DNA of 64,000 bases from contig NZ_BDUC01000005.1 of assembly GCF_002218085.1 (NCBI RefSeq), forward strand, positions 510,473 to 574,472. The letters run 5' to 3'. Positions within the stretch are counted from its first letter, which is position 1. Every line of letters begins with the position of its first letter. Positions 17,470 to 26,272 of this stretch are shown piece after piece. Source of the DNA: Tolypothrix sp. NIES-4075 (GTDB lineage Bacteria; Cyanobacteriota; Cyanobacteriia; Cyanobacteriales; Nostocaceae). The notes under the pieces were generated by a model. The model worked only from the letters and a program-made list of their open reading frames with translations. It was not told the DNA's origin and did no database searches. Position numbers and translations under genes: made by a program.

Positions 17470-18516
17470 GTGAAAGCACAGGTATTTAGAGGCGTTAATC
17501 AACTCTCTTACGAAGATATCCCAGTTCCAGAACTCTCAGCCGATGAAGTTTTGGTACAAGTGCGGGTAGTCGGGTTGTGTCAGTCGGATATCAAAAAAAT
17601 TCGCTATCCGCTATATGAACCACCCCGCATCTTTGGACATGAGACGGCAGGAACGATCGCCGCAGTCGGTAATGAGGTCAAAAATTGGCAAGTGGGACAA
17701 CGGGTAGCAGTAATGCACCACATCCCTTGTATGCGTTGTGCGTACTGCCTCAATGATAATTTCTCAATGTGCGATGTTTACAAAAACATTTCCACCACAG
17801 CCGGGTTTAACGCTAGTGGAGGTGGTTTTGCTGAGTATGTGAAGGTTCCCGGTCATATTGTGCGATCGGGTGGATTGATTCCGATTCCTGATAATATAAG
17901 CTTTGAAGAAGCAAGTTTTGTAGAACCGACTAACTGCTGTTTGAAGGCGGTAAAAAAAGCCCAAATTATTCCCGGTCAAACGGTTTTGGTTACTGGTGCA
18001 GGACCAATTGGGCTAATGTTTGTTATGTTGGTGAAGTATTTCGGAGCAAAAGCGATCGCCACTGACTTACTGCCCTCTAGAATTGAAAAAGCTTTAAATG
18101 TCGGTGCAGAAGCCGCATTTGATGCCCGCGATCCCGATTTATCGGCTAAAATTCAAGCACTAACCGATGGTATGGGTGTTGATGTCACCTTACTAGCGGT
18201 TCCCAGTGATAAAGCTTTCTTTCAAGCTCTTGATTGTACTCGCAAAGGTGGAAAAATCGTCTTTTTCGCCGAGTTTCCCGATGAAATGGAAATTCCCATT
18301 AACCCGAACATTCTATATCGTCGTGAGATTGACTTGATGGGCAGTTATAGTTCATCATATCGCCTGCAAAGTCTAGCAACTGATATAGTGTTTAATCGAC
18401 GCATCGACGTATCCGCATTAATTAGCGATCGCTATCCCCTACAAAAATTATCTCAAGCTGTAGAAATTGCGATCGCACCCACCCCAGAAACTTACAAGAT
18501 TTTGATTTATCCCTAG
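17470..18516 (+). CDS. Zinc-dependent medium-chain dehydrogenase
   Basis: A member of the sorbitol/threonine dehydrogenase branch of the MDR superfamily. Catalytic zinc ligands are Cys37 and the GHE at 56-58; structural zinc Cys87, Cys90, Cys93 and Cys101 are all present; the nucleotide fold shows GAGPIGL near residue 176. It probably oxidises a polyol or secondary alcohol with NAD(H). The specific substrate is unknown. Start is GTG at 17470. Length of 348 residues is typical. Confidence 0.9.
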   Translation: MKAQVFRGVNQLSYEDIPVPELSADEVLVQVRVVGLCQSDIKKIRYPLYEPPRIFGHETAGTIAAVGNEVKNWQVGQRVAVMHHIPCMRCAYCLNDNFSMCDVYKNISTTAGFNASGGGFAEYVKVPGHIVRSGGLIPIPDNISFEEASFVEPTNCCLKAVKKAQIIPGQTVLVTGAGPIGLMFVMLVKYFGAKAIATDLLPSRIEKALNVGAEAAFDARDPDLSAKIQALTDGMGVDVTLLAVPSDKAFFQALDCTRKGGKIVFFAEFPDEMEIPINPNILYRREIDLMGSYSSSYRLQSLATDIVFNRRIDVSALISDRYPLQKLSQAVEIAIAPTPETYKILIYP

Positions 18517-18520
18517 TTTT

Positions 18521-18657
18521 GGAAGGAGACAAGGAGGACAAGGGGACAAGGGAGACAAGGAGGACAAGGAGGAATTTCTCCCCCATCTCCCTTGTCTCCC
18601 TTGTCTCCCCCATCTCCCTTACCTCCCTTGTCCCCCCCTCCCCCACTCCCCATCCAA
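18521..18657. repeat. Purine-rich then pyrimidine-rich GGACAAGG/CCTTGTC repeat
   Basis: Tandem GGAGACAAGGAGGACAAGG units run to about 18573, followed by the complementary CCCTTGTCTCCC units, so the whole tract can fold back on itself. It reaches the ATG of the phosphate permease, so any longer N-terminus there would be a translation of repeat DNA. Confidence 0.85.
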
Positions 18658-20049
18658 ATGTTTATAATTTTTGTCACCCTACTAGCTTTATACGTTGCTT
18701 TCAACTTGGGAGCAAATGATGTTGCTAACGCGATGGGGACTTCTGTAGGTTCCAAAGCTGTTACCCTAAGACAGGCTTTGATAATTGCTGGGGTATTAGA
18801 GTTTACGGGTGCTGTATTGTTTGGGCATGAGGTATCAGAAACACTGGCAACGAAAATCGCCAATCCCGCTTTATTTGTCGCTGCACCGCAAATGCTTTTA
18901 ACTGGGATGGTGACGGTGTTAATCGCGTCTGGGGTGTGGTTGCAAATTGCCACCTCACGCGGTTTACCTGTATCATCTTCTCATGCCGTTGTTGGTGCGA
19001 TCGCTGGATTTAGTTGGGTCGAAGTGGGAGTTAACGCGATTGATTGGTCTTCAATTAAGTTAATTACCCTAGGCTGGATTGTCACCCCTCTGATAAGTGG
19101 TGCGATCGCCGCTTTATTTTACAGTCAAATCAAGCGCTGGATTCTCGATCAACCTAATCAGATAGCGCAGTTAAAAGAATGGATTCCTTGGTTGAGTGCA
19201 TTGCTGCTGGGGATATTTGGAGTAATTGTCCTACCCTCTTTGAGTCAACCTCTGACAAATTTTTTAATTGAGCAATTTAATTTAAATATACCTGCTCACG
19301 ACATCCCAATTTTCACAGGTGCTGTAGCAGCTGTTGGACTGACTTTCTATAGCTTACGAGAATTGGACGACTTGGGAGACAGGGAGACAGGGGGACAGGG
19401 GAGCCAGCGCCGTGCGGAGGTTCCCGACCTTGAGGCGACTGGCGTGGACAGGGGGACAGGGGGACAAGGGGACAAGGAGGACAAGGAAGAATCTTTTCCC
19501 GATTACCCATTACCCATTACCCATTCCCAATTCCCCAATCCCATCGAACGCTTATTTGGGAAATTTCAACTTTTGAGCGCTTGCTTTGTGGCATTTGCTC
19601 ATGGTTCTAATGATGTGGGGAATGCGATCGCACCCCTTGCAGTGATCGTTTACATTAATACTACTGGCGCAGTTCCGATAAATGGCATTACGATCCCCAT
19701 CTGGATTTTAATACTTGGCGGTGTTGGTATTGTCGCTGGTTTAGCGATTTGGGGCAAAAAAGTTATCGCTACGATTGGCGAAAGCATCATTTCCCTACAA
19801 CCTAGCAGCGGATTCTGCGCCGAACTCGCCACAGCCACCACCATCCTGCTTGCCTCCCGGTTGGGTTTACCCGTTTCCACCTCCCATGCCCTCGTTGGCG
19901 GCGTGGTTGGCATCGGACTAGTGCAAAATCTCAAGTCGATTCAATTCCAAACTCTCCAAGGAATCGCCGCTGCATGGTTTATTACAGTTCCCCTCAGCGC
20001 AGCCCTCAGCGCTGCCATCTTTACAGTGCTGAGTGCTAAGTTCTGGTAG
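18658..20049 (+). CDS. PiT-family inorganic phosphate permease with repeat-derived loop
   Basis: An ion-coupled phosphate transporter in the inner membrane. It has the internally duplicated PiT signature: GANDVANAMGTSVGS near the N-terminus, GSNDVGNAIAPL in the second half, and two SSSHAVVG/STSHALVG motifs. About ten membrane segments are apparent. ATG 18658 is chosen because MFIIFVTLLALYVAF is the first membrane helix; the open frame upstream to 18592 is proline-rich repeat translation. Residues about 238-295, in the loop between the halves, are encoded by intergenic-type repeats (see 19369-19545) without breaking the frame. Confidence 0.92.
   Translation: MFIIFVTLLALYVAFNLGANDVANAMGTSVGSKAVTLRQALIIAGVLEFTGAVLFGHEVSETLATKIANPALFVAAPQMLLTGMVTVLIASGVWLQIATSRGLPVSSSHAVVGAIAGFSWVEVGVNAIDWSSIKLITLGWIVTPLISGAIAALFYSQIKRWILDQPNQIAQLKEWIPWLSALLLGIFGVIVLPSLSQPLTNFLIEQFNLNIPAHDIPIFTGAVAAVGLTFYSLRELDDLGDRETGGQGSQRRAEVPDLEATGVDRGTGGQGDKEDKEESFPDYPLPITHSQFPNPIERLFGKFQLLSACFVAFAHGSNDVGNAIAPLAVIVYINTTGAVPINGITIPIWILILGGVGIVAGLAIWGKKVIATIGESIISLQPSSGFCAELATATTILLASRLGLPVSTSHALVGGVVGIGLVQNLKSIQFQTLQGIAAAWFITVPLSAALSAAIFTVLSAKFW
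19369..19545 (+). repeat. Repeat DNA inserted in frame within the phosphate permease gene
   Basis: GGAGACAGGGGGACAGG repeats, a 41-bp REP (19403-19443), further GGGGACAAGG units, and TTACCCATTACCCATTACCC units lie within the coding frame and translate to a hydrophilic Gly/Asp/Arg-rich loop. The same three repeat types occupy spacers elsewhere in the window. Confidence 0.85.
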
Positions 20050-20723
20050 GGAGATGGGGAGATGGGGAGAGGGGGGATGGGGAGAGTATTAAATTTTGAA
20101 TTCTCCTTGTCCCCTTGTCTCCAAGGAGTCCCCCTTGTCCCCCTTGTCCCCCTTGTCTCCACTCCCCCACTTCCAAAGGAGGGCATTTGGCACAAAGGCT
20201 TTTAATTCAGTAAAATGATTTTCAGGCAAAGGGGATATTTTTATTCCCACCAAAGAATATTTTCATCCAGATTTGGGATGAAAGGTGTAACGCAATTGAC
20301 ATTCTACATAAATTTACAGATAGGTTTGAGAATTTCGACAATTGCATTAAGCCAAACGTAAAAAACGCAGAAATCCGTAAGTCATTGAGAATTGCTATTG
20401 CCGCTAAAAGAATAGATATCTATTTTTGATGATATTTTATCCGGATAAAAATATCACTTGAAAATAGCTGATTTCAAGAGAACTTACAGAATAGTAGTCT
20501 GTGATGCACCAATTAATGGGAATCTCGTGTATCAAATGTCAAAACAGTAGGGCAAATTATCCGGTTTGCGGAATGCTTGTGTTGAGCATCACAGAATTAA
20601 GTTAAAACGCATAAGTCCTGTTAAAATTTTTAGTTTATCTGACAAAATACAGGAAATACTATGAGTGCCAAGCAATTGCACAAAAAGCTGCATTATCGTC
20701 AAGGGGTCAGAGGTTAAAGACTA
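20050..20723. other. Intergenic region: repeats then a possible structured leader
   Basis: 20050-20165 is GGAGATGGGG and CCTTGTCCCC repeat. Beyond it are a near-perfect inverted repeat GATATTTTATCC/GGATAAAAATATC at 20431-20455 and a 9-bp pairing CTGTGATGC (20499-20507) with GCATCACAG (20586-20594). No coding frame is convincing. The folds could belong to a long 5' leader of the transporter gene at 20724. Confidence 0.45.
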
Positions 20724-23036
20724 ATGGGGCGATTTGAGAACCGACCAGAAAACCCGCGTGCAAGAGGCGAAATATCTAGGGCAGCAGAAACTGCCTTGTG
20801 GGGTGTAGTTGAGGATTTGCAAAGCCTCCAGCAGAATATGCTCAAATCCTTACAAGAAGATATAAATAGGCTGGAGTCAGACAAGAAACACTTAGCTGAT
20901 GAGATTAAACGGCTGCAAACCGAAAAAGAACAGCTACAACAGACGAAGCAAATAACTGAACAACAAGCTTTGGTACGTCAGTTGGCGCAAGTTTTAGCAA
21001 ATCACATATCTTCTCAATTACAATCTTCGCTTTCGGCTTTAGCTAATCAAGCAATCGAGCGCGATTTCAACCAAGGAAATGCAACTGCCTCACATGAGGC
21101 TAACAGTAATATTGTTACAGAAATTAATAAAAATACCGAGCAACTGATTGGCAGTCTAGATGATACCCTAACTATCACCTTGAAGTTACTGCAACAAGAG
21201 TTAAATAACCATCAAAGTGGTATTTCTCAACAGTTGTCTCGGATGCAAAGCCGACAGCAGCAAGGGGAAGCGATGTTGGTAGAATTAACCAATCGGCTTA
21301 ACAAGGAACTGGAAAAAAAAAGTTTAATTACACCAGTTACCCCAACGAAGCCAGTTGAGTTGACAGTTTCTGAGCAAAAACAGCAAAATGTCATAAACAC
21401 TTCTCCAGCAGCAGAAGTCAAAAAACCCGCCGAACCAATTTCTGTTATTCCTAAAGAAACATCGACCAACGGAACTACATTATCTGTATCTTCTGTACCA
21501 GAAAAAGAAGTCAAAAAACCCACCGTTGAACCAACTTCTGTTATTCAATCGGAAACATCGAGAAACGGAACTACATTATCTGCGTCTTCTATACCAGCCA
21601 AAGAAGTCAACAAACCTGCCGTTGAGCCAACTTCTGTTGTTCCCAAAGAAACATCAAGCAACGGAACTACATTATCTCAGTCTTCTTTGCCGGTGTCAGA
21701 GGTTAAGAAACCCCCCGAAGCAACTTCTGTTGTTCCCAAAGAAACATCGAGCAACGGAACTACATTATCTCAGTCTTCTTTGCCAGCACCAAATAACACT
21801 TCTGCAAAGCCAAAAGAGGTGAAAAAAGACCCGAAAGAGCCAATTTCTGTTCTTTCTAAGGAACTAAGCGACACTACATTACCTCCATCCCCTCCGCCAG
21901 AAATCAAGGTAAAGCCAAAAGAGGTGAAAAAAGACCCGAAAGAGCCAATTTCTGTTCTTTCTAGGGAACTGAGCGACACTACACCATCTGGTTCTCGTCA
22001 GCCACAACGACCCTCTCGTGGCGCTGGAAGCTTACCACCCATGCAAATGGGTTTATTGCTGATTCTATTTTCAACGGTGTTGTCGTCGCTTTACAACGTC
22101 GCTATTAAGGCAATTTTTCAGCCAAATTCCCTAATTTTGGGTGCGTTTGAAGTTGAGCAGTTGATATCGCCGACGTTGGGAAATTCTCTGTTAATTTTGA
22201 TGCTGAGGATGATGGTGGTTGTACCACTAATGCTAGTTTTAGCGCCGATGATGCATCAGCGAGTGTGGCAAGATTTACATTCATTGGCTGGCTCAGTACG
22301 GGGAAATCCTTCCCCGACGAAAGCAGATACACGACGGGTGTTGATATTGTCGGTTGTGAGTGGATGTTTTTTGTTTTTGTCTCAGTTGCTGATTTACTTG
22401 GCGATTGGACAAGTGCCAACGGGGATGGCGATCGCACTTTTCTTTATTTATCCGATGATTAGCGGGCTATTATCTTGGTTTCTTTTCCGCGATCAACCAA
22501 CATTATTTCGTATCAGTGCGATCGCCGTGATTTTTATCGGTGAATTGTTGATGTTGGGTGGGTCAGCTGGTGCCGGTATTGGTAATAGCTCTTTTGGAAG
22601 TATGAGTGCGATCGCTTCTGGAGTCAGTTTCGCTATTTACGTAATTCTGACGCGCATTTGCGCTGCTAAATTGCATCCTGTCACATTTACTTTAATTAAC
22701 TTCGCTACTATGCTATGTTTGTGCTTCATCGGTTTGATGTTGCCTTTACCAACTAGCTCAAGTTTGATAGTTGATCCCAATCACTTATTAGAACTTATCT
22801 TAAGCGCTTTTATCTTGGGTGTAATGACCCTGGCATCTTATGTGTTGAATAACGTGGGAATTAGCAAAGTTAGTGCAACCCGTGCAGCGATATTCGGAGC
22901 CAGTGTCCCAGTTTTAACCGTAATTTTTGCCGGCTTAATTATTCAGGAAACCTTATCAATCGTTCAGGCTTTAGGAGTCTTGCTAATTACCTTTGGTGCA
23001 GCCGCATTTAGCTTAGAAAGAATACGCGCATCTTAG
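20724..23036 (+). CDS. DMT-superfamily (EamA) transporter with long coiled-coil and repeat N-terminus
   Basis: 770 residues in three parts. Residues 1-90 contain a charged coiled coil (SLQEDINRLESDKKHLADE). Residues about 230-425 hold six imperfect repeats: four with EVKKP...ETSxNGTTLSxSS and two with EVKKDPKEPISVLS, all likely disordered. From about 430 to 770 is a ten-helix EamA/RhaT-type metabolite exporter in two halves (LPPMQMGLLLILFSTVLSSLY; ending LGVLLITFGAAAFSLERI). An inner-membrane exporter of unknown substrate is inferred. Canonical EamA proteins are about 300 residues, so the cytosolic extension is unusual. Confidence 0.85.
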   Translation: MGRFENRPENPRARGEISRAAETALWGVVEDLQSLQQNMLKSLQEDINRLESDKKHLADEIKRLQTEKEQLQQTKQITEQQALVRQLAQVLANHISSQLQSSLSALANQAIERDFNQGNATASHEANSNIVTEINKNTEQLIGSLDDTLTITLKLLQQELNNHQSGISQQLSRMQSRQQQGEAMLVELTNRLNKELEKKSLITPVTPTKPVELTVSEQKQQNVINTSPAAEVKKPAEPISVIPKETSTNGTTLSVSSVPEKEVKKPTVEPTSVIQSETSRNGTTLSASSIPAKEVNKPAVEPTSVVPKETSSNGTTLSQSSLPVSEVKKPPEATSVVPKETSSNGTTLSQSSLPAPNNTSAKPKEVKKDPKEPISVLSKELSDTTLPPSPPPEIKVKPKEVKKDPKEPISVLSRELSDTTPSGSRQPQRPSRGAGSLPPMQMGLLLILFSTVLSSLYNVAIKAIFQPNSLILGAFEVEQLISPTLGNSLLILMLRMMVVVPLMLVLAPMMHQRVWQDLHSLAGSVRGNPSPTKADTRRVLILSVVSGCFLFLSQLLIYLAIGQVPTGMAIALFFIYPMISGLLSWFLFRDQPTLFRISAIAVIFIGELLMLGGSAGAGIGNSSFGSMSAIASGVSFAIYVILTRICAAKLHPVTFTLINFATMLCLCFIGLMLPLPTSSSLIVDPNHLLELILSAFILGVMTLASYVLNNVGISKVSATRAAIFGASVPVLTVIFAGLIIQETLSIVQALGVLLITFGAAAFSLERIRAS
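21413..22000 (+). repeat. In-frame tandem repeats in the DMT transporter gene
   Basis: Four units of about 93-96 bp encoding EVKKP...NGTTLS, the third and fourth nearly identical in DNA, then two units encoding EVKKDPKEPISVLS separated by about 105 bp. Repeat number is likely to vary between strains. Confidence 0.85.
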
Positions 23037-23742
23037 GGATTGGGGACTGGGGACTCTTTACTGGGGACAAGGGACAAGAGGACAAGGGGCTTTTTTAAGA
23101 GGGGGAAAGGGGAAAGGGGAGGCAGTGCGGTGAGGGCGAACGCATGTGCGTGTCGCAGACAAGCGCCTCTGGGCGAGTGGGAGAAGACCGCGCTGGCTCA
23201 CCATTACCCATTACCTATTACCAATTACCAATTCCCAATGCCCTTTTCACAACTTAACAAAAATCAGCTTTTTTTGACAAAGCTATATTTCATTCACTAC
23301 ACAGGTAATTGACAAACTGCTGTATACTAAATGCTGCAAGCATCTGTAGTTACTTTTAAAGTAAGAAGCTTCTAGCTAGACCATTCGTCCTCATGCCAAA
23401 ATGCAATTAATGGTAAGTGCCGCAGAAGTGAAACAAGCTTAAAAACGGCATATATTGCTCTTTCACGCCACATAAGTTTTTGGTGGGGATCAAATGAACC
23501 GTATTGAGATTTGCGGATGTTCTTGAGGTTCAAGTAAGATGTATTCTTTAACTCTACTAACATTAATAGCTGTGTCTGTGTGTTATAAAGTACGGGTAAT
23601 TTTGCGTCATACTACCAAGAAGACTCATAAATAACGCATAATTAAATAATCTGAAGTGAAGATATTGCCTTCAGTCGGGTGTATACTACTTACTTTCCTT
23701 TAGCTGATAACTGTGTAAACGTGCTATTCATCTGTCTGTAAT
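23037..23742. other. Long hetR upstream region
   Basis: 23037-23245 is typical spacer repeat: GGGGACAAGG, a GCAGTGCGGTGAGGGCGAACG REP-like tract and CCATTACCCATTACC units. The remaining 500 bp has no supported gene; a 63-codon minus-strand frame at 23372-23563 lacks any recognisable feature. In Anabaena hetR is read from several distant promoters, so the unique part probably carries hetR control sites. I could not assign exact promoter boxes. Confidence 0.5.
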
Positions 23743-24642
23743 ATGAGTAACGACATAGATCTGATCAAACGTCTTGGTCCGAGTGCGATGGATCAGATCA
23801 TGCTTTATCTTGCTTTTAGTGCCATGCGGACTAGTGGGCATCGGCATGGGGCGTTTTTAGATGCGGCAGCAACGGCAGCAAAGTGTGCGATTTACATGAC
23901 CTATCTGGAGCAGGGACAAAACCTGCGAATGACAGGACATTTGCACCACCTTGAGCCGAAGCGGGTGAAAATCATTGTTGAAGAAGTAAGACTTGCGCTG
24001 ACAGAGGGCAAGCTGTTGAAGATGCTTGGTTCCCAAGAACCACGCTATCTAATTCAGTTGCCTTATGTGTGGATGGAAAAGTTTCCTTGGCGACCGGGGC
24101 GATCGCGCATTCCGGGTACAAGTCTGACTTCTGACGAAAAAAGGCAAATTGAACAAAAACTGCCACCTAACCTGCCTGATGCCCAATTAGTCAGTTCTTT
24201 TGAGTTTTTAGAACTGATTGAATTTTTGCATAAGCGATCCCAAGAAGACATGCCCGAAGAACACCGCATGGGTTTGAGTGAAGCTTTAGCGGAGCATATC
24301 AAGCGCCGTCTGCTATACTCAGGCACGGTCACAAGGATTGATTCTCCTTGGGGAATGCCTTTCTACGCTCTCACCCGTTCTTTTTACGCTCCTGCTGACG
24401 ATCAAGAACGTACATACATCATGGTCGAAGATACCGCTCGGTATTTTCGCTTGATGAAAGATTGGGCAGAACGACGACCAAATTCGATGCGAGTCTTGGA
24501 AACAATGGATGTGCCACCAGAGCGATTAGAACAGGCTCTGTCAGAATTGGATGAAGTTATCCGCGCTTGGGCGGATAAATATCACCAAGAGGGTGGAGTT
24601 CCAATGATTTTACAGATGGTCTTTGGTAACAAAGAAGACTAA
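23743..24642 (+). CDS. hetR: HetR, master regulator of heterocyst differentiation
   Basis: A DNA-binding transcription factor required for heterocyst formation and inhibited by PatS/HetN-derived RGSGR peptides. The 299 residues match the family from MSNDIDLIKRLGPSAMDQIM to the QMVFGNKED end. Key positions are conserved: Cys48 (implicated in dimerisation), Ser152, Ser179 and Arg223 (peptide response) in DDQERTY. The DNA-binding, flap and hood domains occupy roughly 1-98, 99-216 and 217-299. Differences from Anabaena cluster in the hood (VLETMDVPPERLEQALSELDE). A long upstream region and a terminator at 24651 suggest a monocistronic gene. Confidence 0.98.
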   Translation: MSNDIDLIKRLGPSAMDQIMLYLAFSAMRTSGHRHGAFLDAAATAAKCAIYMTYLEQGQNLRMTGHLHHLEPKRVKIIVEEVRLALTEGKLLKMLGSQEPRYLIQLPYVWMEKFPWRPGRSRIPGTSLTSDEKRQIEQKLPPNLPDAQLVSSFEFLELIEFLHKRSQEDMPEEHRMGLSEALAEHIKRRLLYSGTVTRIDSPWGMPFYALTRSFYAPADDQERTYIMVEDTARYFRLMKDWAERRPNSMRVLETMDVPPERLEQALSELDEVIRAWADKYHQEGGVPMILQMVFGNKED

Positions 24643-24650
24643 TAATCAAT

Positions 24651-24686
24651 AGCGATTAGCAAATGAAGCGCTAATCGCTTTAATTT
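24651..24686 (+). terminator. Terminator after hetR
   Basis: A perfect 10-bp stem AGCGATTAGC / GCTAATCGCT followed by TTTAATTTC, 9 bp past the hetR stop. It overlaps the 3' end of the convergent gene. Confidence 0.75.
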
Positions 24687-25327
24687 CTGGGGGGATTCGT
24701 CGTAGGAATTGGGGTAGTCTCAAAAACTGGTTGGATATTTTGCTGCGATCGCGTTGTCGGTATAAACGAAGGTAAATAACCGCTCACCGCTCGGTCACTC
24801 GCATCAATACAATTATCCATCGCTTGCACAGGAGCAGAGTCAGTTTCCGCACGCAAACCCACAACACATTGAGCGAAACGCACTGGCAACAAACTGCGAC
24901 TACAGTAATTTAAAGCAGCCTGGTTCACAGCCTCTTTAACATTTGCACTAATACCGACTACACAAGTGGCTAAATCTTCCGGACGCCTTGCTTGGTTACA
25001 AGATGCGAGTGCATCTGCTGCTGCAATTTGCGTTTGTTTCTGAATTCTCGATACGCACAAAGACAACTCTTTCGGACGCAGTGCGTTTGCACAACCAACA
25101 GAAGCTGCATCAGGAGTTACGCCGACACTTAAAAGGCGACCGGCACAAACACGGTAATCATTCGCGTAAGAGGCAGTGACAGCCATACCGGGTAAGGGAC
25201 TTCCCATCCATCCAACCACAGCCAATGCAGGGACGAACAAGCGAATTGTTTTATTTTTTAACTTCAAAAAGGCAGAAATTACGTGTTTATTCGGCTTTTT
25301 GCTCATTTGTTTTGCGATCGCTAACAT
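24680..25327 (-). CDS. Secreted or membrane-anchored Cys-rich repeat protein
   Basis: Not a family I can name. The start ATG 25327 has GGAG 7 bases upstream and is preferred over an in-frame codon at 25348. A basic N-terminus is followed by a hydrophobic stretch (LFVPALAVVGWMGSPLPGMAVTA) acting as signal peptide or anchor. The mature part has about eight Cys in repeating units of the kind VCAGRLL, GCANALRPKELSLCVSRI, SCNQARRPEDLATCVVGI and YCSRSLLPVRFAQCVVGL, spaced about 40-45 residues, then a Pro/Thr-rich tail. Paired Cys suggest disulfides in the periplasm. It is convergent with hetR. Confidence 0.7.
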   Translation of the reverse strand: MLAIAKQMSKKPNKHVISAFLKLKNKTIRLFVPALAVVGWMGSPLPGMAVTASYANDYRVCAGRLLSVGVTPDAASVGCANALRPKELSLCVSRIQKQTQIAAADALASCNQARRPEDLATCVVGISANVKEAVNQAALNYCSRSLLPVRFAQCVVGLRAETDSAPVQAMDNCIDASDRAVSGYLPSFIPTTRSQQNIQPVFETTPIPTTNPPRN

Positions 25328-25362
25328 TGCCATTCTCCAAACACCCAAGCTTATGCTATCTC

Positions 25363-25485
25363 AAATTCGGGAATGGGGAATGGGGAATGGGGAATGGAGA
25401 ATGGAAAGAATCTCTCATTACCAATTTGCAATGCCCAATGCCCAATTACCACGTTCCCAATTACCCATTCCCCCTTGCCCAATTT
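25363..25485. repeat. GGGAATGGGGAATGG / CCCAATGCCCAATTACC spacer repeats
   Basis: Tandem heptamer-like GGGGAAT units followed by complementary CCCAATG and CCATTCC units, of the type found in many spacers of this window. Confidence 0.75.
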
Positions 25486-25530
25486 GACATAAAAATTGAT
25501 AATTTCTGGAAATAATGTTTTCTACCTATT

Positions 25531-25536
25531 TATAAT
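25531..25536 (+). promoter_or_regulatory. Possible -10 box of rpsD
   Basis: A perfect TATAAT lies 46 bp before the rpsD ATG. No good -35 hexamer is seen at the right spacing, so this is tentative. Confidence 0.35.
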
Positions 25537-25581
25537 GGAATGTCTGGGTAAAATTAAACAGGATTTAGATTAAGGAAACAC

Positions 25582-26190
25582 ATGTCCCGATATAGAGGAC
25601 CACGCCTCAGAATTACTCGCCGCTTAGGTGACTTACCAGGATTAAGTCGTAAAAGCGCTAGACGCGCTTATCCCCCTGGTCAGCATGGTCAGAACCGCAA
25701 GAAGCGCTCTGAGTATGCCATCCGTCTAGAGGAAAAGCAAAAGCTCCGCTTCAACTACGGTCTGACCGAAAAGCAATTGCTACGTTATGTACGCAAAGCT
25801 AGACGTGTTACCGGTTCTACCGGACAAGTGCTGCTGCAATTGCTAGAAATGCGCTTAGATAACACTGTTTTTCGCATGGGTATGGCTCCCACCATTCCAG
25901 CGGCTCGTCAGTTGGTAAATCACGGTCACGTAACTGTTAACGGTCGTCCCGTGAATATTGCCAGCTATCAGTGCCGTCCCGGAGAAGAAATTGCGGTGAG
26001 AAACCGCGAAAATTCGCGCAAGTTGGTAGAAGCTAATTTGCAATATCCCGGTTTAGCCAACCTTCCCAATCATCTAGAGTTTGATAAAAACAAGATGCAA
26101 GGCAAAGTTAACGGTGTGATTGAGCGTGAATGGGTAGCGTTACAAGTTAACGAATTGCTCGTGGTGGAATACTACTCACGTCAAGCTTAA
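25582..26190 (+). CDS. rpsD: 30S ribosomal protein S4
   Basis: A primary 16S rRNA-binding protein of the small subunit. It begins MSRYRGPRLRITRRLGDLPG and carries the S4 RNA-binding domain (MRLDNTVFRMG, then ARQLVNHGHVTVNGRPVNI) at about residues 90-150. The 202-residue length is standard for cyanobacteria. It is monocistronic here, as usual in cyanobacteria where rpsD is detached from the main ribosomal operons. GGAAAC before the ATG is a weak ribosome site. Confidence 0.98.
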   Translation: MSRYRGPRLRITRRLGDLPGLSRKSARRAYPPGQHGQNRKKRSEYAIRLEEKQKLRFNYGLTEKQLLRYVRKARRVTGSTGQVLLQLLEMRLDNTVFRMGMAPTIPAARQLVNHGHVTVNGRPVNIASYQCRPGEEIAVRNRENSRKLVEANLQYPGLANLPNHLEFDKNKMQGKVNGVIEREWVALQVNELLVVEYYSRQA

Positions 26191-26272
26191 TGAGGTACTA
26201 GGGACTAGGAATTAGGGATTAGCCCCCTATGTTTGTGTATTCCTCTATACTCTTACTCCTAGCCTCTAACCT

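Noticed and set aside
18592..18657. N-terminal extension of the phosphate permease
   Set aside because: It is a Pro/Ser-rich translation of the CCCTTGTCTCCC repeat; the first membrane helix starts at ATG 18658.
23372..23563. 63-codon minus-strand frame upstream of hetR
   Set aside because: No recognisable domain and no ribosome site; it lies where hetR control DNA is expected. Conservation in relatives could revive it.
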